Both the position numbers and the translations under genes were made by a program. Positions 34,252 to 43,794 of a stretch of DNA of 64,000 nt are shown one piece after another. Origin of the DNA: Allocoprococcus sp004560705 (GTDB lineage Bacteria > Bacillota > Clostridia > Lachnospirales > Lachnospiraceae); NCBI RefSeq assembly GCF_052065755.1, contig NZ_JBQHTK010000017.1:1-64000 (forward strand), in the 5' to 3' direction. The notes under the pieces were generated by a model. That model ran no database searches, was not told the DNA's origin, and saw only the letters and a list, made by a program, of their open reading frames with translations. How positions within the stretch are numbered: position 1 is the stretch's first letter; every line of letters starts with the position of its first letter.

Positions 34252-34791
34252 TTATTGAAATTCAGGTTCAATCAGTCCGTAAGTACCATTCTTTCTCTTA
34301 TATACAACATTGACTTCATCAGTCTCTGCGTTGCTGAACACGTAGAAGTTGTGTCCGAGAAGTTCCATCTGGATGCAGGCATCTTCCGGGAACATCGGTT
34401 TGATTCCGAAGCGCTTTGTGCGGACGATCTGGATTTCTTCCGGATTCGGTTCGGCATTGGTCTCTTCATCGATGAATTCCTGGCGGAAGTCATGTCCACC
34501 CTGATGTTTGGCAATGAGTTTCGTTTTATACTTTCGAAGCTGGCGCTCGATAATCTCTTCTACTAAATCGATGGATACGTACATATCACTGCTTACCTGT
34601 TCAGAGCGGATAATGTTGCCCTTGACAGGGATTGTGACCTCGATTTTCTGACGTTCCTTTTCGACACTTAAGGTTACGATGATTTCTGTTTCAGGAGTAA
34701 AATACCTTTCAAGCTTCCCAAGCTTCTGTTCTACGGCCTGTCTGAGACCTGGTGTGATTTCGATGTTTCTTCCGCTAATGATAAATTTCAT
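34252..34791 (-). CDS. hpf: Ribosome hibernation-promoting factor, long form
   Basis: Dimerizes 70S ribosomes into inactive 100S particles in stationary phase; 179 aa, long form typical of Firmicutes. The start is placed at the ATG at 34791 (AGGAG 9 nt upstream); a TTG at 34800 also lies in frame. The N-terminal S30AE domain (about 1-95, KFIISGRNIEITPGL) binds the small subunit. An acidic linker leads to the C-terminal dimerization domain (about 125-179, VRTKRFGIKPMFPEDACIQM). The promoter is at 34893-34922, with a hairpin-forming leader. It is monocistronic. Confidence 0.97.
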   Translation of the reverse strand: MKFIISGRNIEITPGLRQAVEQKLGKLERYFTPETEIIVTLSVEKERQKIEVTIPVKGNIIRSEQVSSDMYVSIDLVEEIIERQLRKYKTKLIAKHQGGHDFRQEFIDEETNAEPNPEEIQIVRTKRFGIKPMFPEDACIQMELLGHNFYVFSNAETDEVNVVYKRKNGTYGLIEPEFQ

Positions 34792-34892
34792 ACAGCTCAA
34801 CTCCTTTTGTTTGTATTTCCTATGCAGGGTGCCGGACGCACCTCATAAGAGCATTCCATAGAATAGAATCACTGTTCTATGAATCTATAAAT

Positions 34893-34922
34893 ATTATACT
34901 CTATTTCACTATGGACATGCAA
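34893..34922 (-). promoter_or_regulatory. hpf promoter
   Basis: On the minus strand TTGCAT (34917-34922) and TATAAT (34893-34898) are 18 bp apart; a small inverted repeat (ATAGAA/TTCTAT) follows in the leader. Confidence 0.6.
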
Positions 34923-34944
34923 TGAAAAAAGAATAAATTTTGGC

Positions 34945-35556
34945 TTAATGAATGGAGCGGATTACTTCGACCCGGGATATATCGCCGTTATGCATCTTTG
35001 CCACACGGAGCCCAAAATTATCGAAATAGGTACATGCACCGACTCCAATCTCGGTCTGTTCTTCCTCAAATCGCTTATGGAGTACATCCCGAAGTGTCTG
35101 ATTGTCCTCACATGGAATATGTACATGGATGATGGAGTTTACATGCTTTGCCTTTGAGGTAGCCCGGAAGATCACTCGCTCGGATTCATCGAATTCCACA
35201 AACAGGAATTTACGTGTTGCAAAGAGAATCGCGATGGAAATCACGCCGATCAGGGTGGCAACCGGATTAGAGTGTTCTACGATGATTTGTCGTGCAATGG
35301 CAAAAAGCAGAACTTCAAATACGGTTGAAGGTGTCTGCTGATAGAGCATTCGTATCATTTCGACACCAATGATCAGGCTCAGACAGTTTTCCAGAAGATC
35401 ACTGTAGTTCGGATACATGTCAAAATTCGGGATATTTTTCAATGACATCGCGAGCTTTACAGCAACAAGTATAATGCTGACTGTAAGCACGACCGAGATG
35501 AAAATCTCCAGAAATGAAGACATTTTCCTTAAAATTGCGGTAGCATACTTTTTCAT
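34945..35556 (-). CDS. PsiE-like membrane protein
   Basis: A 203-aa protein with four predicted membrane segments (about 15-37, 52-72, 78-95 and 98-115) and a cytoplasmic C-terminal domain (about 118-203). The order of segments and stretches such as LSLIIGVEMIRMLYQ resemble the PsiE (phosphate-starvation-inducible E) family, but the assignment is tentative. Several charged and Cys residues lie in the tail (GACTYFDNF). No operon partner is clear: it lies between hpf and the PAP2 gene, all on the minus strand, with long gaps. Function is unknown. Confidence 0.85.
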   Translation of the reverse strand: MKKYATAILRKMSSFLEIFISVVLTVSIILVAVKLAMSLKNIPNFDMYPNYSDLLENCLSLIIGVEMIRMLYQQTPSTVFEVLLFAIARQIIVEHSNPVATLIGVISIAILFATRKFLFVEFDESERVIFRATSKAKHVNSIIHVHIPCEDNQTLRDVLHKRFEEEQTEIGVGACTYFDNFGLRVAKMHNGDISRVEVIRSIH

Positions 35557-35610
35557 ACATTTCCCCCTTATGAAATAAATTGATTGATAATTTCATTCTA
35601 TCGAATAAAC

Positions 35611-35673
35611 AAAGAACTGTAAAGGAGAATTTACTGGAAACTAGTCCGGTTCTTACTCTTTTACAGTTCTTTT
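35611..35673. terminator. Large hairpin downstream of PAP2 gene
   Basis: AAAGAACTGTAAA-GGAG (35611-35627) pairs with CTC-TTTTACAGTTCTTT around a long loop. It terminates the PAP2/typA message on the minus strand or acts in both directions. Confidence 0.6.
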
Positions 35674-35680
35674 ATTTCTT

Positions 35681-36577
35681 TTATAAATATTTCATTTTTC
35701 GACTGAATATCCAGGGATATACGAAAATCACCCAGAAAATGATAATGCCATACTGAATCATTTCGCCAATCAGAGTGCTCCCAAGAAGGATTTTCAGCAC
35801 CAGCTTCAAAACGACTGTCAGTGCAAGCCCGACCACATAGCGGAGCAGAAGTACGTTCCGGGAAGGGTTATTTGCCTTCGGGGAGAAGCGGAGCGTTTTA
35901 TTTTCCAGATACCAGCCTGCGGCAAAGCCGAGTGCGGCGCCGGATGCTTTGAAACAATCGGTCACGTAACGATACTCGATCGTTTGGTTTCTATAAAGGT
36001 ACGCGGACTGGATGCAGACCAGTGCGGCTGCCAATATAATGATCAGGGTGATGATACCGGTCCATTTCGAATTGGAAGTGAAGCGTTCCAGGTATTTCCG
36101 CGTAAACCAGGCAAAGAAGAGTGATATCACCATAGCAGTGATCACGTCCTTCGGCGTATGGCATCCCAGGTACATCCGTGAGAATCCGATCAGAAGAAAT
36201 GTAAGCACGAAAATACATTTCCAGTACCATTTTTCGGCGTTGATGGCAAGTGTCGCAAAGAGGCTTGTTCCGCTCTGTGTGTGCCCGCTGGGAAAGGAGT
36301 ACCCTGTGGCAGCCGGGATGGAACTTTCCACAGCTTTAAATTCCGGATCCAGTACCCAAGGACGCGGGATCCGGAACGTAATCTTCAGGCTTTGCACAAG
36401 AAGTCCTGCGCATAAATAGTTGAATCCGATCTGAACGGCCAGCTTCTTGTCGATACACCAGTACAGTGCACAGATGACAGCGATGATGACCAGCTCCTGC
36501 GCGAGAAACGTGATGAGCTGGAAAATCGTGTCAAGAAGCGGGGTACGTATTCTGGAAAGTGTCCATAAAAAACTCAT
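35681..36577 (-). CDS. PAP2-family membrane phosphatase
   Basis: A 298-aa integral membrane phosphatase with about six membrane segments. The three lipid-phosphatase motifs are present: KITFRIPRPW (about 65-74), YSFPSGHTQSG (about 92-102) with the catalytic His, and SRMYLGCHTPKDV (about 133-145) with the second His. Likely substrate is undecaprenyl pyrophosphate or another lipid phosphate; members of this family commonly recycle the lipid carrier. Start overlaps the typA stop by one base (TAATG), so it is translationally coupled to typA on the minus strand, and a large hairpin ends the pair. Confidence 0.94.
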   Translation of the reverse strand: MSFLWTLSRIRTPLLDTIFQLITFLAQELVIIAVICALYWCIDKKLAVQIGFNYLCAGLLVQSLKITFRIPRPWVLDPEFKAVESSIPAATGYSFPSGHTQSGTSLFATLAINAEKWYWKCIFVLTFLLIGFSRMYLGCHTPKDVITAMVISLFFAWFTRKYLERFTSNSKWTGIITLIIILAAALVCIQSAYLYRNQTIEYRYVTDCFKASGAALGFAAGWYLENKTLRFSPKANNPSRNVLLLRYVVGLALTVVLKLVLKILLGSTLIGEMIQYGIIIFWVIFVYPWIFSRKMKYL

Positions 36578-38400
36578 TAGCTGATTCCTCGTTTACGCAT
36601 TTTAGGATCCAGGATCTTTTTGCGGATACGTAAGGATTTCGGAGTTACTTCCAGCAATTCGTCGGTATCGATGAAATCGAGGGCTTCTTCAAGACTCAGG
36701 ACCTTAGGTGGTGTAAGTTTCAGTGCTTCGTCGGCGCTGGAAGAACGAGTATTTGTCAGATGCTTGGTCTTGCAGACGTTCAGCTCGATATCGTCAGTTT
36801 TGGCATTCTGACCGACAACCATACCGGCGTATACCTTTTCGCCCGGTCCGATAAACAGGGTACCGCGATCCTGTGCATTGAAAAGACCATATGCAACGGC
36901 TTCTCCTGTTTCAAATGCAATCAGAGAACCCTGATTTCTGTACTGGATGTCACCTTTATATGGGGCATAGCCGTCGAAGGCAGTATTCATGATTCCGTTT
37001 CCTTTGGTGTCGGTCAGAAAATCGCCGCGGTATCCGATGAGGCCGCGGGCAGGAATGGAGAATTCCATTCGGGTGTAACCGCCGTTGGACATACCCATAT
37101 TGCGGAGTTCCCCCTTTCTCTGACTAAGCTTGTCGATAACGACTCCAGTGAACTCGTCCGGAACATCAATGTAAGCAAGCTCCATCGGTTCCAGCTTCTT
37201 GCCGTTTTCATCGGTCTTATATAATACTTCTGCCTTGCTGACTGCGAATTCATAGCCTTCACGGCGCATATTTTCGATGAGAACAGAAAGGTGAAGTTCA
37301 CCTCTTCCGGAAACTTTGAAGCTGTCGGTATTCTCGGTCTCTTCCACACGCAGACTGACATCGGTATTCAGTTCCCGGAATAAACGTTCGCGAATGTGGC
37401 GGGAAGTCACAAATTTTCCTTCCTGACCGGCAAATGGACTGTCGTTTACGATGAACTGCATGGCGATGGTAGGTTCGGAGATTTTCTGGAATTCGATTGG
37501 CCTTGGCTGGTCGACAGAACAGATCGTATCACCGATGGAAATGTCTGCAATACCGGAAATTGCCACGATTGAGCCGATAGTCGCTTTTTTAACTTCTACT
37601 TTATTCAGTCCGTCAAACTCGTAGAGTTTGCTGATCTTCACTTTCTTCTGCTTGTCTGGGTCGTGATGGTTGACAACGATCACGTCCTGATTCACGGCGA
37701 TGGTACCGTTGTCTACTTTGCCGACACCGATTCTTCCGACGTACTCGTTGTAATCGATGGTACTGATCAGTACCTGTGTGCCGGCATCCGGATCGCCCTC
37801 CGGTGCAGGAATATAATCCAGGATCGTCTCAAAAAGAGGAGTCATATCCTTCGGTTCATCATCCTCATTGTAGGTGGCATATCCGTCTCTTGCGGATGCA
37901 TAGATGAACGGACAGTCAAGCTGATCATCGGAAGCACCCAGATCAATCAGCAGTTCCAGTACTTCATCGATGACGCCATCCGGCCGTGCTTCGGGACGGT
38001 CAATCTTATTGATACAGACGATGACCGGAAGCTTCAGTGCCAGTGCTTTTTTCAGAACGAACTTGGTCTGAGGCATTGCTCCTTCAAATGCGTCAACAAC
38101 AAGAATGACACCGTTGACCATTTTGAGAACTCGTTCCACTTCACCGCCGAAATCGGCATGGCCGGGTGTATCAATGATATTGATCTTTGTATTTTTATAG
38201 AAAACGGCTGTGTTTTTGGAAAGAATTGTGATGCCGCGCTCACGTTCGATATCGTTGGAGTCCATGACACGTTCGGCTACTTCCTGATTTGCACGGAATA
38301 CACCGCTCTGTTTCAAAAGTTCATCCACCAGTGTTGTTTTACCGTGGTCAACATGGGCGATGATTGCAATATTTCTAATGTCTTCACGCTTTGTATTCAT
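36577..38400 (-). CDS. typA: Ribosome-associated GTPase TypA/BipA
   Basis: Translational GTPase of 607 aa, full length, implicated in ribosome biogenesis and stress adaptation. The G domain has IAHVDHGKTTLVD (G1, about 14-26), the G2/switch region RERGITILSKN, DTPGHADFGGEV (G3, about 77-88) and NKIDRPEA (G4, about 131-138). Domains II, III and V, and the BipA C-terminal part (about 480-600) follow, with the conserved NVCKTKHLTNTRSSSADE stretch. It is coupled to the PAP2 gene. The gap upstream holds AT-rich promoter-like sequence. Confidence 0.97.
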   Translation of the reverse strand: MNTKREDIRNIAIIAHVDHGKTTLVDELLKQSGVFRANQEVAERVMDSNDIERERGITILSKNTAVFYKNTKINIIDTPGHADFGGEVERVLKMVNGVILVVDAFEGAMPQTKFVLKKALALKLPVIVCINKIDRPEARPDGVIDEVLELLIDLGASDDQLDCPFIYASARDGYATYNEDDEPKDMTPLFETILDYIPAPEGDPDAGTQVLISTIDYNEYVGRIGVGKVDNGTIAVNQDVIVVNHHDPDKQKKVKISKLYEFDGLNKVEVKKATIGSIVAISGIADISIGDTICSVDQPRPIEFQKISEPTIAMQFIVNDSPFAGQEGKFVTSRHIRERLFRELNTDVSLRVEETENTDSFKVSGRGELHLSVLIENMRREGYEFAVSKAEVLYKTDENGKKLEPMELAYIDVPDEFTGVVIDKLSQRKGELRNMGMSNGGYTRMEFSIPARGLIGYRGDFLTDTKGNGIMNTAFDGYAPYKGDIQYRNQGSLIAFETGEAVAYGLFNAQDRGTLFIGPGEKVYAGMVVGQNAKTDDIELNVCKTKHLTNTRSSSADEALKLTPPKVLSLEEALDFIDTDELLEVTPKSLRIRKKILDPKMRKRGIS

Positions 38401-38630
38401 GTTCTTTTACCCTTCTTCTTACCTATATAATGTTGTAACTTGTTTAGTTTATCACATTTCTGAAATTTTACAAGTACTATCAAAAATTTTCAATTTTTAG
38501 TTCTAAAACAAATGGGTGATTCATAGATATATAAATGTGTCCGGTGAAATGTGTGCGGTAAAATGCCAGCTATACCGGGAAAAAATGCTGCGGAAGTACG
38601 CCAACGAAAAGGAAGGAGATTTACGACGCT

Positions 38631-39257
38631 ATGTCAGATAAGATTATTGAAAACAACCAGGTAACAATTATGGGGCAGGTTGCATCCGAATTTGAGTTCA
38701 GTCACGAGGTGTTTGGTGAAGGATTCTACATCGTGGAGGTATTGGTGAAAAGGCTCAGCAATTCCTGCGACCGTATTCCTCTGATGGTCTCAGAACGGCT
38801 GATCGATGTGACGCAGGACTATACAGGAGAATTTATTATGGCATCCGGTCAGTTCCGGTCCTACAACCGGCATGAGGAGCAGAAAAACCGTCTGGTATTA
38901 TCCGTGTTTGTGCGGGAGATTTCCTTTATGGAAGAAGAGCCTGACGGCTCGAAAACGAACAGTATTCTGTTGGATGGATATATCTGTAAAGAGCCGATTT
39001 ACAGGAAGACACCGCTGGGAAGAGAAATTGCAGATCTTCTGCTTGCGGTCAATAGACCATACGGAAAATCGGATTATATACCATGTATTTGCTGGGGAAG
39101 AAATGCAAGGTATGCATCCGGATTTGAAGTGGGAGAGCATGTGCAGGTTCTTGGCAGGATCCAGAGCAGGGAATATGTGAAGAAACTGTCTGAGACGGAG
39201 ACGGAGAAAAGAGTTGCCTATGAGGTGTCTGTAAGTAAGCTGGAATGTATGGAATAG
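38631..39257 (+). CDS. SSB-like protein with two OB folds
   Basis: A 208-aa protein with AAGGAGATT before the ATG. The first half (about 8-105) carries a diverged OB fold (NQVTIMGQVASEFEF ... LIDVTQDYTGEFIMASGQFR). The second half (about 110-207) is a clearer single-stranded-DNA-binding protein domain (ILLDGYICKEPIYRKTPLGR, YIPCICWGRNARYASGF, VGEHVQVLGRIQSREYVK). Canonical SSB has only one such fold plus an acidic C-terminal tip, which is missing here. It may bind single-stranded DNA in a specialised role such as competence or repair; this is inferred. It is a lone gene with its own promoter region, upstream of dapA. Confidence 0.85.
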   Translation: MSDKIIENNQVTIMGQVASEFEFSHEVFGEGFYIVEVLVKRLSNSCDRIPLMVSERLIDVTQDYTGEFIMASGQFRSYNRHEEQKNRLVLSVFVREISFMEEEPDGSKTNSILLDGYICKEPIYRKTPLGREIADLLLAVNRPYGKSDYIPCICWGRNARYASGFEVGEHVQVLGRIQSREYVKKLSETETEKRVAYEVSVSKLECME

Positions 39258-39290
39258 ATGAATGCAGAGATATTTTGCTAAATCCTTTGA

Positions 39291-39319
39291 TTGACAGTGC
39301 TTTTAAATAATGATAAACT
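39291..39319 (+). promoter_or_regulatory. dapA promoter
   Basis: TTGACA (39291-39296) and TAAACT (39314-39319) are 17 bp apart, 37 bp before the dapA start. Confidence 0.75.
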
Positions 39320-39355
39320 GTGAATAGTCAAGAAAAGTAAGTCAGGAGGAATATT

Positions 39356-40246
39356 ATGTCTATTTTTACCGGTTCTGGTGTAGCAATCGTAACACCATTT
39401 AATGATGATGAGAGTATTAATTACGATAAATTAGATGAACTGCTGGATTTTCACTGTAATCATAGAACAGATAGTATTATTATTTGTGGGACTACAGGAG
39501 AGTCTTCTACTTTGTCGGAAGAGGAGCATATGGACTGTATCCGTTTTACGATTGAACGTGTAAAAGGACGTGTTCCGGTCATTGCAGGAACAGGGTCCAA
39601 CAGTACATATACAACGGTGCAGATGTCGAGAGAAGCGGTTGAAGACGGGGCGGACGGATTACTTCTGGTAACTCCGTATTATAATAAATGTACACAGGCA
39701 GGTCTGGTTGCACATTACACTCAGGTGGCAAAGGAGGCGAAAGCGCCGATCATTCTTTACAGTGTTGCAAGCCGTACCGGTGTAAATATCGCACCGGAGA
39801 CTGCTGCAGAGCTTTACAAAACCGTTGATAACATTGTGGGAATCAAAGAAGCTTCGGGAAATATTTCGCAGATTGCGAAAGTTATGAATCTGACGGACGG
39901 TAAGATTGATCTGTATTCAGGAAATGATGACCAGATCGTTCCGATCCTTTCTCTCGGAGGAAAAGGTGTGATTTCTGTACTTGCCAATATTGCGCCGGAC
40001 TATACACATGATATCTGTGAGAATTTCTTTAAAGGCAATGTGGCAGAAAGTTGCCGGATGCAGCTTGCTGCACTTCCACTGATCGAGAAGCTGTTTTGTG
40101 AAGTCAATCCGATTCCGGTAAAAAAGGCATTGAATCTGATGGGGCTGGAAGTGGGACCGCTTCGTATGCCACTCACGGAGATGACAGAAGCAAATACTGC
40201 AAAATTAGCTGAACAGATGAAGAAATTTGGAATTTCTGTACTTTAA
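39356..40246 (+). CDS. dapA: 4-hydroxy-tetrahydrodipicolinate synthase
   Basis: Condenses pyruvate and aspartate semialdehyde, the first committed step of lysine and diaminopimelate synthesis; 296 aa, full length. TIM barrel with the signature GTTGESSTLSEEEH (about 44-57), VIAGTGSNSTY (about 78-88), LLLVTPYYNKCTQAGL with the catalytic Tyr (about 103-118), and the Schiff-base Lys in VGIKEASGN (about 163-171). AGGAGG lies 8 nt before the ATG. A hairpin terminator lies between dapA and dapB, so readthrough or a second promoter must serve dapB. Confidence 0.98.
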   Translation: MSIFTGSGVAIVTPFNDDESINYDKLDELLDFHCNHRTDSIIICGTTGESSTLSEEEHMDCIRFTIERVKGRVPVIAGTGSNSTYTTVQMSREAVEDGADGLLLVTPYYNKCTQAGLVAHYTQVAKEAKAPIILYSVASRTGVNIAPETAAELYKTVDNIVGIKEASGNISQIAKVMNLTDGKIDLYSGNDDQIVPILSLGGKGVISVLANIAPDYTHDICENFFKGNVAESCRMQLAALPLIEKLFCEVNPIPVKKALNLMGLEVGPLRMPLTEMTEANTAKLAEQMKKFGISVL

Positions 40247-40284
40247 TTGGAAGTCAGTAATGGTAAAAATGGGATTGATAGGAC

Positions 40285-40319
40285 AGGGCTTTGCTGCCGG
40301 AAGGTGGCACTGCCCTTTT
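40285..40319 (+). terminator. Terminator between dapA and dapB
   Basis: AGGGC-tt-TGCTGCC pairs with GGTGGCA-ct-GCCCT around a GGAA loop and is followed by four T. It probably reduces transcription into dapB. Confidence 0.7.
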
Positions 40320-40385
40320 GTTAAATAAAGATAATTGTGAAAAAAATTACGATGTTTATGAAAGAACCAAAGGAGGAATGGATTG

Positions 40386-41144
40386 ATGGTAAGGGCAATT
40401 ATGCATGGATGCAACGGAAAAATGGGACAGGTCATTACAGGACTTGTCAGGGATGATGAGCAGATTGAAATCGTAGCAGGAGTGGATGCGTATTTAGGAA
40501 TTGAAAATACATACCCGACATTTAAGACTCTTGCAGAATGCGATGTGGAGGCGGATGTAGTCATCGATTTTTCCAATGCATCGGCTGTGAACGCACTTCT
40601 CGACGAGTGTGTTGCAAGAAAACTTCCGGTTGTACTCTGTACGACAGGGCTTTCCGAGGAACAGCTCGCAAAAGTAGACAAGGCATCGGAGTCAACAGCA
40701 GTGCTTCGGTCAGCGAACATGTCGCTGGGAATCAATTTGTTGATGAAATTATTGAAGGAAGCAGCGAAAGTCCTCTCACCGGCAGGGTTTGATATCGAAC
40801 TGGTGGAAAAGCATCATAATCAGAAGGTGGACGCACCGAGCGGAACCGCGATTGCACTTGCGGATTCGATCAATGAAGCACTGGATGAAAAGTATACCTA
40901 TAATTATGACAGAAGCAAGGAACGCAAAAAACGTGAAAAGAATGAGATCGGAATCGTGGCTGTGCGTGGCGGAACGATTGTGGGACAGCATGATGTCATC
41001 TTTGCGGGGGCGGATGAGGTCATTGAGTTCCAGCATACGGCTTACTCCAAAGCTGTTTTTGGGAAGGGCGCAGTGGAAGCTGCAAAGTTCCTTGCAGGGA
41101 AGCCGGCAGGTCATTATGATATGAGTGATGTGATTCAGTTTTAG
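40386..41144 (+). CDS. dapB: 4-hydroxy-tetrahydrodipicolinate reductase
   Basis: NAD(P)H-dependent reductase, second step of the diaminopimelate pathway after DapA; 252 aa, full length. The start is the ATG at 40386, with AAAGGAGG upstream; an in-frame TTG precedes it. The Rossmann motif is IMHGCNGKMGQVI (about 5-17), followed by FSNASAVNALLDE (about 60-72), LCTTGLSEEQ, and the catalytic EKHHNQKVDAPSGTA (about 142-156). RGGTIVGQHDVIFAG (about 193-207) is family-typical. It lies between dapA and fbp, with 21 bp before the fbp region. Confidence 0.98.
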   Translation: MVRAIMHGCNGKMGQVITGLVRDDEQIEIVAGVDAYLGIENTYPTFKTLAECDVEADVVIDFSNASAVNALLDECVARKLPVVLCTTGLSEEQLAKVDKASESTAVLRSANMSLGINLLMKLLKEAAKVLSPAGFDIELVEKHHNQKVDAPSGTAIALADSINEALDEKYTYNYDRSKERKKREKNEIGIVAVRGGTIVGQHDVIFAGADEVIEFQHTAYSKAVFGKGAVEAAKFLAGKPAGHYDMSDVIQF

Positions 41145-41171
41145 AAAAAGAATATCAGGGAGAATATGAAA

Positions 41172-43124
41172 ATGAGTGGATTAAAAGAAAAATATCTGGA
41201 ACGTCTGGCGGAATTATTTCCTACCATTGCAGCTGCCTCAACCGAAATCATCAATCTTCAGGCGATTCTGAATCTTCCAAAGGGGACGGAGCATTTTATA
41301 ACGGATGTGCATGGTGAATATGAGGCGTTCAATCATGTCCTCAAAAACGGATCGGGTTCTGTAAAGCGGAAGATCGATGATGTGTTTGCAAACACGATGA
41401 GTGCGAGAGATAAGCAGACACTGGCAACACTGATCTACTATCCACGGGAGAAGATGGAAAAGATCCGTGAGACAGAACCGAATATGGATGACTGGTATAA
41501 GATTACGCTCTACCGTTTGATCGAGATCAGTAAGAGAGCGGCAAGCAAGTATACCCGCTCCAAAGTGAGAAAGGCGCTTCCGAAGGATTTCTCTTATGTA
41601 ATTGAAGAATTGATTACAGAAAAGCAGGGACTGGCAGATAAGGAATCTTATTATGCGTCCATTATCAGTACCATTATCCGCATCGGAAGAGCAGAGGAGT
41701 TTATTGTAGCACTTTGTGAACTGATTCAGAGGCTTGTTGTGGATCATCTTCATATTGTCGGTGATATTTACGACAGAGGTCCGGGACCGCATCTGATTAT
41801 GGACAAGCTGATGGAACATCATTCGGTAGATATCCAGTGGGGGAATCATGACGTCCTCTGGATGGGAGCGGCAGCTGGGCAGAAATGCTGTATTGCAAAT
41901 GTAATCCGAATCTGTGCAAGATACGGTAATCTGGATATCCTGGAAGATGGATATGGAATCAATTTACTTCCGCTTGCGACTTTTGCGTGGAAAAAATATG
42001 CGAAAGATCCGTGTGAGTGTTTTAAATTGAAAGGAAGCGGTGCCGACGGCGCTCAGGAAATGGAATTGAATATGAAGCTTCATAAAGCGATTTCAATTAT
42101 TCAGTTCAAGATTGAAGGACAGATGTCTAAAGTATATCCGGAATTTGGATTTGAAAAACGGAATTTCCTGCATAAGATCAATTATGAAAAGGGAACGATT
42201 GTAATTGAAGATAAGGAATACACCATGCTGGATGATTATTTCCCGACGATCGATCCGGCTGACCCGTATGCGTTGTCGCCGGAAGAGGAGGAAATCATGG
42301 AACGTCTTGTTTCAGCTTTCCAGAACTGTGAGAAACTCCAGCGGCATATGCGATTTCTTCTTAGCAAAGGATCGTTGTACAAGATCTACAATTCAAATCT
42401 TCTGTATCATGGATGTGTGCCGCTTACAGAAGACGGAAATCTGAAAGAAGTAACGATTTATGGCAAGACCTATAAAGGAAAAGCGTTGTATGATTTTATG
42501 GATTCCTATGTGAGAAAAGGATTTTTTGCAATTGATCCGAAGGAACGTGCAAAAGGGCGGGATCTGATGTGGTATATCTGGCAGGGTGAGAATTCACCTT
42601 TGTTTGCAAAAGATAAGATGGCTACATTTGAACGGTATTTTCTGAATGAAGTAGAACTGCACAAGGAACATAAAAATCCGTATTATACATTCCTGGAAAA
42701 TGAAGAAGTGATGGATCGTGTTCTCATGGAATTCGGTATGGATACAAAGAAATCGAGAATCATCAACGGTCACGTACCTGTGAAGACAAAGAATGGAGAA
42801 AATCCGGTGAAATGCGGAGGTAAGGTGATGGTTATCGACGGAGGATTTTCCAAGGCTTACCAGAAAGAGACCGGAATTGCAGGATATACGCTTATCTACA
42901 ATTCTTATGGACTGATCCTTGCGGCACATGAGCCGTTTGAATCAACCGAGGCAGCTATTGAGAAGGAGCGTGATATTCATTCGGACAGTGTGATCATCAA
43001 TCGTGTTGTTTCCAGAAAGACGGTCGGAGATACGGATGTGGGAAATAGTATCCGTGAGCGGATCGCCGATCTGGAGGAACTGCTTAAGGCATACCGCAGC
43101 GGTAAGATCATCGAAAAAATTTAA
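41172..43124 (+). CDS. fbp: Fructose-1,6-bisphosphatase class III
   Basis: Gluconeogenic metallophosphatase of the Firmicute class III type, 650 aa, far larger than class I enzymes. The start at 41172 is chosen because AGGGAG lies 9 nt upstream; an ATG at 41166 also lies in frame but would leave only 3 nt. The metallophosphoesterase core shows TDVHGEYEAF (about 41-50), HIVGDIYDRGPGPH (about 192-205) and QWGNHDVLWMG (about 220-230). INGHVPVKTKNGENPVKCGG (about 530-549) and IDGGFSKAYQ are in the C-terminal half. It lies after dapB, apparently in one transcript. Confidence 0.96.
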   Translation: MSGLKEKYLERLAELFPTIAAASTEIINLQAILNLPKGTEHFITDVHGEYEAFNHVLKNGSGSVKRKIDDVFANTMSARDKQTLATLIYYPREKMEKIRETEPNMDDWYKITLYRLIEISKRAASKYTRSKVRKALPKDFSYVIEELITEKQGLADKESYYASIISTIIRIGRAEEFIVALCELIQRLVVDHLHIVGDIYDRGPGPHLIMDKLMEHHSVDIQWGNHDVLWMGAAAGQKCCIANVIRICARYGNLDILEDGYGINLLPLATFAWKKYAKDPCECFKLKGSGADGAQEMELNMKLHKAISIIQFKIEGQMSKVYPEFGFEKRNFLHKINYEKGTIVIEDKEYTMLDDYFPTIDPADPYALSPEEEEIMERLVSAFQNCEKLQRHMRFLLSKGSLYKIYNSNLLYHGCVPLTEDGNLKEVTIYGKTYKGKALYDFMDSYVRKGFFAIDPKERAKGRDLMWYIWQGENSPLFAKDKMATFERYFLNEVELHKEHKNPYYTFLENEEVMDRVLMEFGMDTKKSRIINGHVPVKTKNGENPVKCGGKVMVIDGGFSKAYQKETGIAGYTLIYNSYGLILAAHEPFESTEAAIEKERDIHSDSVIINRVVSRKTVGDTDVGNSIRERIADLEELLKAYRSGKIIEKI

Positions 43125-43209
43125 AATTATTTTTCATACATATTTTTTTCGCTTCTGTAAATAGTAGTAGTAACCTGAATTTTACATTTACAGAAAGGAA
43201 GAATTGAAT

Positions 43210-43596
43210 ATGAAGCTTTTTAAGAAAATACTACTGATTGGAATCTGCATATTTGCTATGGGATCTGTCACGGCCTGTGGAAACAACAATGCGACCGATG
43301 GAACCAACAATGAATTTGGCGATACGAATGGAAATGGAACCACAAACGGCAGTACTGACGGAACTGGAACGGGAAACGGGACGAATGTGAACGACGCGAC
43401 CAGTGGAAACGCAGATAATCGTGACGGAAATAATCTTGTGAACGATGCGGCGGATGCGGTGGACGATGTGACAGACGGCGTAGCGAATGGTGTAAATGAT
43501 GTGTTGGGAAACGATGGAAATAACAATACAACGAATAACACAACGAACAATACCAATAATACCAGCCGCAGCCAGTCGGACAATTCAGGAAAATAA
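43210..43596 (+). CDS. Small Asn/Gly/Thr-rich lipoprotein
   Basis: A 128-aa predicted lipoprotein. The start is the ATG at 43210 (AGGAAG upstream). The signal peptide is followed by the lipobox SVTAC (Cys about 23). The mature part is low complexity, almost all Asn, Gly, Thr, Asp, Ser and Ala, with an amphipathic Val/Asp/Ala helix (about 78-98, DAADAVDDVTDGVANGVN), then Asn-Thr runs (TTNNTTNNTNNT). It is probably a disordered surface protein, and no family is recognised. The leader contains a 10-bp inverted repeat (TTCTGTAAAT / ATTTACAGAA). Confidence 0.8.
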   Translation: MKLFKKILLIGICIFAMGSVTACGNNNATDGTNNEFGDTNGNGTTNGSTDGTGTGNGTNVNDATSGNADNRDGNNLVNDAADAVDDVTDGVANGVNDVLGNDGNNNTTNNTTNNTNNTSRSQSDNSGK

Positions 43597-43794
43597 TAAG
43601 AGATGTCAGGAGAAAAGATTGTGCGAAAGTGCAGTCTTTTTTCCGTTTGGGAGTGGGAAAATTTTGATAAAGCAGGATAAATAACAGATGGATGCTTGCA
43701 AGTTCAGAAGGGAAATGGTATATTCGCATAAGAACAATGTGCGGGTACAGCGTACAAGTGTACATATGACAGATGGGAAAGGAGCATAGAAACG

